This document shows positions 1 to 5,849 of a stretch of 17,845 bases of DNA, one piece after another (within the stretch, counting starts at the first letter, position 1; each line of letters opens with the position of its first letter). The stretch is taken from positions 1 through 17,845 of the forward strand of contig DAOUBS010000037.1 in NCBI GenBank assembly GCA_034432435.1, given 5' to 3'. Made by a program: the position numbers and the translations under genes. This stretch comes from JANWYT01 sp034432435. GTDB taxonomy: Bacteria; Chloroflexota; Anaerolineae; Aggregatilineales; Phototrophicaceae. A model generated the notes under the pieces. It was not told where the DNA came from, ran no database searches, and was given only the letters and a program-made list of their open reading frames with translations.

Positions 1-363
1 GAGGTGGACGAATTCGTACACGTACTTGTCATCGCCGCCTTTGTAGGTAAACATCAACTGGACGTGGCGCTCGTCCAGATCGCGCGCCCAGCCCCAAATG
101 CGCTCGGTGTCAAAGATGATGCGCTGGTTCTCAAAATCGTAGTTGCCGGGGAAGAGGTGTTCCTCTTTGCGGCCATCTTCCCACAGGTAGCGGTTCGTCT
201 GGTGGTAATCGCAGGAACCGTCGGTAGGGTAGACGGAGATCAAGTGTGAGTAGTGACGGTCGATTTCTTTGCCGAGCGCGTCCGTGTGAACGTAGATGCC
301 GTACCAATCGCCCGCATGACGTGCTAGAACGGGCATAAGCTCTTTCGTGAACACTTGTGACAT
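1..363 (-). CDS. Lipocalin-like conserved protein, partial (C-terminus beyond window)
   Basis: The minus strand reads open from an ATG at 363 to base 1, giving 121 codons with no stop, so the C-terminus lies outside the window. The start is MSQVFTKELMPVLARHAGDW and is preceded by a purine-rich ribosome binding site (GGAAGGGG, about 366-373). Visible features are a W-Y-G-I-Y start of a beta strand, a YPTDGSCDYHQTNRY segment and many aromatic residues alternating with charged ones, as in a beta barrel of the lipocalin/fatty-acid-binding type (DUF3598-like by general resemblance). There is no signal peptide or membrane segment. It is the last gene seen in a leftward operon, 62 bases after the aldehyde dehydrogenase, and that gap carries a GTTGAAA direct repeat. 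A small-ligand-binding role is only a guess from fold appearance. Confidence 0.7.
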   Translation of the reverse strand, partial: MSQVFTKELMPVLARHAGDWYGIYVHTDALGKEIDRHYSHLISVYPTDGSCDYHQTNRYLWEDGRKEEHLFPGNYDFENQRIIFDTERIWGWARDLDERHVQLMFTYKGGDDKYVYEFVHL

Positions 364-425
364 ATTCCCCTTCCTTCAGACGTCTAACAGTTGAAAACGT
401 TGAAACATAAGTTATTTGCCTTGAA

Positions 426-1853
426 TTATATCTCGCGTTTGGCTTCTGTGTACCACCATGGGTCATCTCGATGATCGTGTTTGTGGATGAGGGCTTTGGT
501 GCGCAGGAAGCGTTTGATCGCGCTTGCGCCCATGCGCGAGCCGCCGAGGCCGCTCGCTTTGAAGGAGGTCTTTTCCCCGTCGTAGATGATCGCTGTGAGC
601 GCAGCATCGTTGATGCTGACTGCGCCTGCATCGATGCGGCGGGCGACAGCGTAGGCCTCTGCTTCAGCACCAAACACAGCGGCGCTCAAGCCATAGGTGG
701 TATCGTTGGCGAGCTGTACGGCCTGCTCGGTTGTGGCAAAGGGCATCACCGGCAAAATGGGGCCGAAGGTCTCCTCGCGCATCACGAGCATGTCGTGGTT
801 GACATTCACGAGCACCGTCGGGCGGCAGTACGCCCCACCGTCGTGAATTTCGATCTGGCCGCCGCATCGGGCGACTGCACCTTTGGCATAGGCGTCGTCG
901 AGGTGAGCGCGGATGATTTCGACTTGATCGGCGGCGATGATCGGCCCGATGGGGCCGCCTTCCACCGTCAGTTTCGTTCGAGCGGCTTTGGCCATGAGCC
1001 GCGACACAAATTCTTCATAAATGGACTCGTGGGCGTAGATGCGCTCGATCGATTGGCAGGCTTGGCCGGCGTTGCTAGTTGACCCCCACAGCAGCGCGCT
1101 CGAGGCGTAGTCAAGGTCGGCGCTGGGCAGCACGATGGCGGGGTCTTTACCGCCCAACTCCAGAAAGGCAGGGATGAAGTGAGCAGCGGCGGCGGCCCCC
1201 ACCTTGCGCCCTGTCTCGACGCTGCCGGTGAAGGCCACGCTGTCCACGTTGGCGATCAGCGCTTGGCCGGTCTCAGCCGCGCCGACGATGACTTCCAGCA
1301 CGTCGGCCAAGCCGCCCACTGCTTGGATGGTGGCGCGCAGCGGCTCGATAAAACGCGGGGTGATCTCACTCGGTTTGACCAGCACAGCGCAGCCGGCCAT
1401 CAGGGCCGGCACGGCGTCGATCAGCGCTAGCAGCAGCGGGAAGTTCCACGGGCTAATGACCCCCACCAACGGGTAAGGCACGTATTGACTGCTCACGGTG
1501 ATGTTGGGCGCGGACGTGGCGACGGGCGCGCTGTCGGCCAGCAGGGGCGGAGCCTGCCTGGACCACCGCTTGATGAGTTCGGCGAGGCCGTAGACCTCTA
1601 GTTCGCTCTCGCGCGTTCGTCCTGTATCAGCCGTCAGAGCGTCTATCAGCGCGGATTTGTGCGCGAGGATGCTTTCTGCCCACTGCTGCATGATTTGCGC
1701 GCGGCCTTCTGCCCCGCGCTGCTGCCACGTCGGCTGGCCTGCTCGCAGCCGAGCAGCGACCTCGCGCACGTCGTCGGCGCTGGCGGCAACACACTGATAG
1801 TTGACTTGGCCGCTGCGGGGGCAGCGCACGTGTAAGGTCGTTCCCTCTGCCAT
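426..1853 (-). CDS. NAD(P)-dependent aldehyde dehydrogenase
   Basis: A full-length (475 aa) member of the aldehyde dehydrogenase superfamily, which oxidises aldehydes to acids in the cytoplasm. The canonical elements are in order: PWNFP with the oxyanion Asn near 137, VKPSE (Lys160, Glu163) for cofactor binding, FTGSVETG at 208-215 for the Rossmann loop, LELGGKD with the general base Glu232, and GQAC with the catalytic Cys266. The 34-residue Glu-Cys spacing is the family's usual one. Glu163 in VKPSE is common in NAD-preferring members. The substrate cannot be read from sequence. The start codon lies 4 bases downstream of the nitrilase-like stop, so the two are translationally close in one operon. 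It probably oxidises an aldehyde intermediate in the same pathway; succinate-semialdehyde-like or aromatic aldehydes are possible. Confidence 0.93.
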   Translation of the reverse strand: MAEGTTLHVRCPRSGQVNYQCVAASADDVREVAARLRAGQPTWQQRGAEGRAQIMQQWAESILAHKSALIDALTADTGRTRESELEVYGLAELIKRWSRQAPPLLADSAPVATSAPNITVSSQYVPYPLVGVISPWNFPLLLALIDAVPALMAGCAVLVKPSEITPRFIEPLRATIQAVGGLADVLEVIVGAAETGQALIANVDSVAFTGSVETGRKVGAAAAAHFIPAFLELGGKDPAIVLPSADLDYASSALLWGSTSNAGQACQSIERIYAHESIYEEFVSRLMAKAARTKLTVEGGPIGPIIAADQVEIIRAHLDDAYAKGAVARCGGQIEIHDGGAYCRPTVLVNVNHDMLVMREETFGPILPVMPFATTEQAVQLANDTTYGLSAAVFGAEAEAYAVARRIDAGAVSINDAALTAIIYDGEKTSFKASGLGGSRMGASAIKRFLRTKALIHKHDHRDDPWWYTEAKREI

Positions 1854-1857
1854 CGTG

Positions 1858-2892
1858 TTAGATCACCTCTGATTCGGACAGCTTGCGAATTGTGGCAAGC
1901 TGCTGTTGGACGAACTGGCTCTTGTCTTCGATGCCGTTGAGCAGCGTGTTAGGCGGGTAAAAACTGTGCTGGGCGTACATCTGCGCGTACAGCTCGAAGC
2001 GCTGACGGGCGAGGTAATTGCTCATGCCGGGCCGACGGCGCAAGCGGCGCAGCGACTCAAGGTCAACCTCGGCATGCGCGACCATGCTCTCTCCTTGTGC
2101 GGCTTCTGCTATCACGTGCCCTTTAGGGTCGATGATCTGCGAGTGGCCATTGGTCGAGTCCTTCGGGATGGCAATCCCTTCGATGGCGGCGCTGTTAGCT
2201 GAAATCACGTAGGCCATATTCTCGATGGCGCGGGCGCGCTTGGCGATCTCTTTGGGCGTCTGCTCTGGGCTGGATGCTTCGCTCGACGAGTGGAGCAAGA
2301 GTTCTGCCCCGCGCATGGCCATCATGCGGCTGATCTCGGGGTAGAGAATTTCCTCACTGGCGACGGCAGCCAAGCGGCCAATGGCGGTGTCTGCGATTGG
2401 GAAAACCTGCTCAAGGCTGTAGACCTCAAGGTATTTGTCCCAAACGTCGTGGGGGGTGGGCGCAAACATGCTGTTAAGGCGGCGATACCGCAGCACAACC
2501 TCACCGGCTGGGTCGATGCAGAACGAAGTCTGAAAGTACAACTGTGGGAAGTGAGGGTCAAGCTCGTACAGGTTGCCGCTGAGGTAAACGCTGTTGCGCT
2601 GCGCCACGGCGCTGAGCGCGTCGTACTCTGCGCCGTGCATCTCAACACAGGCCAGCGCTTGCCACTGTGCGATTGTCTCGCGCAGCGGGAAGCTCGTCAA
2701 AAAGTACTCGGGCAGCACCACGAGCTTGAGGTCTTGGCCGATGAAGGCTTTGCTCGCGCGGATCTGTGCGTCGATGCGCTCGATGGTGGTCATCATGCGC
2801 GCGCGCGCATCTGATGGGCTAAGCCCGTTGACGGCGAAACAGGTCGTTTGCAGCGCCAGCGCGTGATAGTGAGGGATCAATTCGCCAACCAT
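1858..2892 (-). CDS. Nitrilase-superfamily (CN hydrolase) protein with altered catalytic triad
   Basis: A 344 aa protein with the layout of the carbon-nitrogen hydrolase family (amidases, nitrilases, carbamoylases). The first catalytic residue is present: Glu62 in VVLPEYFL. The second is normally Lys in a Y-R-K motif; here it reads RYRRLN, with Arg138 at that place. The nucleophilic Cys, normally six residues before the conserved Pro-Glu, is Ser179 in ASEEILYPE. Downstream the family pattern continues (MRGAELLLHSSSE, then ARAIENMAYVISAN), so this is a genuine member and not a broken gene. Such changes suggest an unusual nucleophile, a non-hydrolytic transferase-like role, or a binding or scaffold function. 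It lies 10 bases after the VOC gene and 4 bases before the aldehyde dehydrogenase. Family assignment is strong; catalytic activity is uncertain. Confidence 0.88.
   Translation of the reverse strand: MVGELIPHYHALALQTTCFAVNGLSPSDARARMMTTIERIDAQIRASKAFIGQDLKLVVLPEYFLTSFPLRETIAQWQALACVEMHGAEYDALSAVAQRNSVYLSGNLYELDPHFPQLYFQTSFCIDPAGEVVLRYRRLNSMFAPTPHDVWDKYLEVYSLEQVFPIADTAIGRLAAVASEEILYPEISRMMAMRGAELLLHSSSEASSPEQTPKEIAKRARAIENMAYVISANSAAIEGIAIPKDSTNGHSQIIDPKGHVIAEAAQGESMVAHAEVDLESLRRLRRRPGMSNYLARQRFELYAQMYAQHSFYPPNTLLNGIEDKSQFVQQQLATIRKLSESEVI
2795..2810. repeat. 16-bp perfect GC-alternating palindrome
   Basis: ATGCGCGCGCGCGCAT is identical to its reverse complement and is an uninterrupted purine-pyrimidine alternation, a sequence type prone to Z-DNA. 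It lies inside the nitrilase-like gene and encodes part of an Ala-Arg-Ala-Arg stretch near residues 29-32. It is most likely a by-product of GC-rich Arg/Ala codons. Confidence 0.6.
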
Positions 2893-2902
2893 AGCAGTTT
2901 CC

Positions 2903-3910
2903 TTAACGACTTATCAACGTCCAGAAGTAGCCATCTGGGGCGATGAACGAAAACGCCTGCTGGCCGAATTCGTCGGTCAAGATGGGGGTGACACTGTGAG
3001 CGGCGCTCTGGGCGACCCGCTGATGGTAGGCGGGCAGGTCGCTCACGCGGTACGTGTACAGGGAACACCCCAACACCCCTGGGCGAGACTGGGCGTGATG
3101 ATCAGGCAGGGGCGTGCTGTGCTTGTAGCGGATGATCTTCAAGCGCCCGCTGTGGGCCAGCATCGGGTTGGGGCTGGAACGTGGGTCGTCGAAGTCTGTG
3201 CAAACGTATTGTTCCCCTTCCATCAGTTGGAACACGTTGGCCCCATCTTTGACCTCTTGATACTCTGTGATGAGGTTGTCCCGCGCGCGCAGCAAGCCGA
3301 GCGTGTGTTCATAGAAGTCGATGAGGTCATCTCCGCCCTGCACGACGAGGCCGCAGTGGGTGATCTGGCTAGTTTTGAACGCGGAATGCGGGTTGACTGC
3401 GCCGTAATGTGGGATGACGTACCCGAAGCGTTGGAACAGCACCTGCCGCGCGTGGGGCTGGATCATGATCACCTCGCGCACACAGGGGGCGTCGTCGATG
3501 AAGGGCTGACCGCTGGGAGACTTGTAGATCTGCTGGCGGATGGGCGGGCTGAATGTGATGGGCAGCCCCTGAGCGCGCGCGTCCTCGGCGTGGTTGATGA
3601 TGTTGTACAGGTCGTGGGTGAGCGTTGCCCCCCAACGGTTGCCTAACGCGCGCATGGACGTAAGCTGTAGGCCGTCGTTGGTGGGGGCGTCCCACAGCAT
3701 GAGCCGTATCAAGCCGTGGTCAGCGGCTTGATGGCCTAAACGATAGCTCTTGAGCGCTGAGGGCACGCCGTAGAGAGCGCGCGCGTCGTCCGCGCTTAGC
3801 GTGCCGATCTTGTCTAAGTGGTAGCCGAAGCGCTGCCAGTACAGCAGGTCGCGCATGGGGTCTAGTGTGCCGATGCACAGTTCGTAAACGCCGCCAATCG
3901 GGTGAGTCAT
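2903..3910 (-). CDS. Double VOC (glyoxalase/dioxygenase-fold) protein
   Basis: A 335 aa cytoplasmic protein with two vicinal-oxygen-chelate (VOC) modules. Module 1 covers about residues 6-150 (VYELCIGTLD, then LLYWQRFGYHL). Module 2 covers about 181-335 (THCGLVV, then LIDFYEHTLGLL, and the closing FIAPDGYFWTLI). The length resembles type I extradiol dioxygenases, but the metal triad is incomplete. His185 can be aligned to the first ligand of module 2. The closing Glu expected after the Pro-Asp-Gly turn is Thr331. The intermediate His position reads CSLYTYRV. Glu146 in VREVIMIQP might serve as a ligand in module 1. It could be an isomerase, a lyase or a binding protein rather than a ring-cleaving oxygenase. 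It is third in the operon, 52 bases after the DUF1330/SnoaL gene and 10 bases before the nitrilase-like gene. Confidence 0.8.
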   Translation of the reverse strand: MTHPIGGVYELCIGTLDPMRDLLYWQRFGYHLDKIGTLSADDARALYGVPSALKSYRLGHQAADHGLIRLMLWDAPTNDGLQLTSMRALGNRWGATLTHDLYNIINHAEDARAQGLPITFSPPIRQQIYKSPSGQPFIDDAPCVREVIMIQPHARQVLFQRFGYVIPHYGAVNPHSAFKTSQITHCGLVVQGGDDLIDFYEHTLGLLRARDNLITEYQEVKDGANVFQLMEGEQYVCTDFDDPRSSPNPMLAHSGRLKIIRYKHSTPLPDHHAQSRPGVLGCSLYTYRVSDLPAYHQRVAQSAAHSVTPILTDEFGQQAFSFIAPDGYFWTLISR

Positions 3911-3962
3911 GAGGATCCCCTTGTGAACCTAGAGTAAAACCAGGCCAGAACCGCGCCGCGAA

Positions 3963-4634
3963 CTAGGCGCCGAAGTACTCGCGGTAGCCACAGATCTTGT
4001 CAGCGCGCACGTCGAAGGCCACGATCACCCGACCATGATACGGGTTGCCGCGCAGCGTGCCTTCATCTTCAAACTCAAAGAGCACCGTTTGGTCGCCGGT
4101 GGCCACGCTGTGAACTTGCGTGATGAACAAGCCATCGGGATAGGCGCTGCGCACGTAAGCGAAGAACTGCGCCATGCGCTCTTTGCCCTCGTGGACGCCC
4201 TTCCACTCCCCGATCGGAAACCGAAAGACGACATCCTCGGCGACCATGTCTAAAAACGGCTGCCATTCGCCAGAGGCCAGCCCATGACGGAAGTGCTCAA
4301 AGGCTTGGCGAGCGATCTGCTCTGGGGGTGGGGGTTGGCGTCTGGGCGTGAAGTAGGCGGTGTGCAGGTCTTGGACGGCGGTCTTTTGCAGCGCGCTCAG
4401 CTCACGATAGGCGGGATCGGCGAGAAACTGCTGCATTGCCTCTTCGCTGGGGAAGGTCAGCACGGCGTTATTGACGTACTGATGGGTGCCGCCGGGGATG
4501 CCAGCGCCCACAAAGGCCACCCCTCCGCCATATTTGACGAGCAGGGGGATTGTCTGTTGGATGTACTGTTGGTAGGTTTTTTCTTGGCCTTCTACGAGGT
4601 TGCTTTGTGTGATCAAAACGACTTGTGCGCTCAT
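3963..4634 (-). CDS. DUF1330-like domain fused to SnoaL-like (NTF2-fold) domain
   Basis: A 223 aa protein with two small domains joined by a proline-rich linker (PPPP, residues 101-104). Residues 1-96 look like DUF1330 or a dimeric alpha-beta-barrel module: QVVLITQSNLVEGQEKTYQQY, then YVNNAVLTFPSEEAMQQFLADPAYRELSAL with the typical helix after a strand (quoted in parts). Residues 106-223 look like a SnoaL/NTF2-fold domain: an opening helix ARQAFEHF, then FLDMVAEDVVFRFPIGEWKG, then EGKERMAQFF, and a closing VIVAFDVRADKICGYREYF. NTF2-fold relatives include polyketide cyclases, ketosteroid isomerases and hydratases. The active-site residues cannot be assigned by eye. The gene begins 6 bases after the DUF1838 stop. 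Domain identity is inferred from pattern, not a search. Confidence 0.75.
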   Translation of the reverse strand: MSAQVVLITQSNLVEGQEKTYQQYIQQTIPLLVKYGGGVAFVGAGIPGGTHQYVNNAVLTFPSEEAMQQFLADPAYRELSALQKTAVQDLHTAYFTPRRQPPPPEQIARQAFEHFRHGLASGEWQPFLDMVAEDVVFRFPIGEWKGVHEGKERMAQFFAYVRSAYPDGLFITQVHSVATGDQTVLFEFEDEGTLRGNPYHGRVIVAFDVRADKICGYREYFGA

Positions 4635-4640
4635 GAACGG

Positions 4641-5429
4641 TCACCCCTGCACCGGGTACAGTTTCTTGAAGTAAGTCCAACTGGTTTCGTTGGGCGTCAC
4701 GAACTCGCGCGGGGATTCCGCATACTTGGGCTGATGCGTCATCACGTAGTCGCGCATCTGCTGCGAGAGGCCGGCGAAACCCGCGGCGAGTTTGGCGCCG
4801 CGGCATTGATAGATTAGATTGCCGGGATGATCGCCCATTTCCATCCATGGCAGCCACTGCCCAAAGCGCGTCCATGAGGTGCTGCATGGGATATCTGTAG
4901 TGTTGGGATCGTTCAGTTGATCCGTGTTGACGAAGAATTGGAAAAGCTCTGCCCCTTGATACAGGTCAGATTGTGAATGGAGCGGATATTGGCTGCGTGG
5001 CAGTGGGGATGGGTAAGCTAACAGCACATCAAAATAGAGACAGGTTGTGCCGTTGCCAAGATCTTCAGATGGGACAGCGAACGGACCGCGTGGGCCGTTG
5101 GGCATAAACTGTTGGTTGACGGGGTCGTTCCAGACTTGGATCACCTGCACCTCGCGCCCGTTGAGGGGGTTGTGCCAGCGCTCTAAGATGTTGCCGCTGG
5201 TGGGGTCGCTGTAGAACGTGACCTCGCGCGTGATCATGCGATAGCCATCCTCATACGGCTCGATGTGCGCGATATTGTAACCTTCGATGAGGAATAATCT
5301 CTGACTGGGCTGGCCGGGGATGTAGCTGTAAACGTAGCCTTTCCACCAGAAGACAGAATCTGTGCCGTCGAGGTTGGCGCGCGCTTTTAGAAACCGTTTG
5401 AGCTGGTCTTGAGGGGAAGAGGAAGTCAT
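4641..5429 (-). CDS. DUF1838-family protein
   Basis: A 262 aa protein of the DUF1838 type, a family without an assigned function. Recognisable elements are an early DGTDSVFWWKGYVYS segment (about 21-35), a strand-rich region ending in EVTFYSDPTSGNILERW, then NPLNGREVQVIQVWNDPVNQ (about 87-106). A Trp/Met-rich stretch RFGQWLPWMEMGDHPGNLIY follows, and the end is typical for the family (TSWTYFKKLYP). There is no signal peptide. It is the first gene of the leftward operon; its ATG at 5429 is preceded by a GGAG about 11 bases upstream. Being promoter-proximal in an operon with VOC, NTF2-fold and hydrolase-like proteins, it is probably an enzyme of the same catabolic route, but nothing visible gives its reaction. 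Confidence 0.82.
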   Translation of the reverse strand: MTSSSPQDQLKRFLKARANLDGTDSVFWWKGYVYSYIPGQPSQRLFLIEGYNIAHIEPYEDGYRMITREVTFYSDPTSGNILERWHNPLNGREVQVIQVWNDPVNQQFMPNGPRGPFAVPSEDLGNGTTCLYFDVLLAYPSPLPRSQYPLHSQSDLYQGAELFQFFVNTDQLNDPNTTDIPCSTSWTRFGQWLPWMEMGDHPGNLIYQCRGAKLAAGFAGLSQQMRDYVMTHQPKYAESPREFVTPNETSWTYFKKLYPVQG

Positions 5430-5649
5430 AGATAAGTTGCTCCGATTAACCTTTGTTAGCAGTATCTATTGTGCTCAACACTACACTGCGGTACGACAAA
5501 CTTTTGTTTAAAGTATACCCTCCACACGCAATCTATTCGACAAAAAATTGAAGCGCTAAATGTCGAGAATATTTTATACTTGAGCCAAAATTAGCGCATC
5601 ATATCCACAATGTTCATCGTGCAGAGTTGGCGTTTTACTTTACACTTTA

Positions 5650-5678
5650 TTGTTGACTCAGCAGATAGTTGATATAAT
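5650..5678 (+). promoter_or_regulatory. Extended -10 promoter for the transporter/catabolic operon
   Basis: A perfect TATAAT at 5673-5678 is preceded by TG one base upstream (TGATATAAT, 5670-5678), an extended -10. The -35 hexamer at 17-base spacing is a weak TTGTTG (5650-5655). A better TTGACT (5653-5658) sits only 14 bases away. Transcription would begin near 5685, leaving a leader of about 165 bases before the substrate-binding-protein gene. Two GTTGA words fall within the promoter, so it may be controlled by the factor that binds them. Confidence 0.55.
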
Positions 5679-5752
5679 ATTCTTATGTGATAAAGTTATC
5701 CTAAATCAACCTAACAATTTTTTCAACGTTTTAATCAACACACGCAGCTCAA

Positions 5753-5780
5753 GGTAAGGAGGAGCTATATTTAAAGTTAG
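5753..5780 (+). promoter_or_regulatory. Leader element with orphan Shine-Dalgarno, copy 1
   Basis: GGTAAGGAGGAG (5753-5764) is a near-ideal SD, but no ATG, GTG or TTG lies at 4-12 bases. It is followed by ATATTT and AGTTAG. The real gene start at 5850 has its own SD (GAGGGAGA, 5835-5842). A closely similar arrangement occurs upstream of rbsB at 17474-17509, at nearly the same distance from the gene. Confidence 0.4.
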
Positions 5781-5849
5781 TTGAACTTTGTGCGAGTTTT
5801 GCCCACTTTAGGACACCTAATGTTTTAAATATCTGAGGGAGATTCGATC

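Larger units (their letters stand above)
5430..5849. promoter_or_regulatory. Divergent AT-rich control region
   Basis: A 420-base non-coding stretch between the two divergent operons, clearly more AT-rich than the genes. It holds an extended -10 promoter for the rightward operon, seven copies of the word GTTGA or its complement TCAAC (starting at 5475, 5652, 5668, 5706, 5723, 5735 and 5780), and an SD-like GGAGGAG at 5758-5764 with no start codon at a usable distance. For the leftward operon a TATACT (minus strand, 5512-5517) is a possible -10 but lacks a well-placed -35. No regulator gene is adjacent. Confidence 0.75.

Noticed and set aside
471..1082. Long open frame on the plus strand opposite the aldehyde dehydrogenase
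   Set aside because: It is a shadow of the real gene in GC-rich DNA: no recognisable motifs, and the other strand encodes a complete, intact enzyme.
5653..5678. TTGACT/TATAAT as a standard -35/-10 pair
   Set aside because: The spacing is 14 bases, too short for a standard promoter; the extended -10 with a weak -35 at 17 bases fits better.
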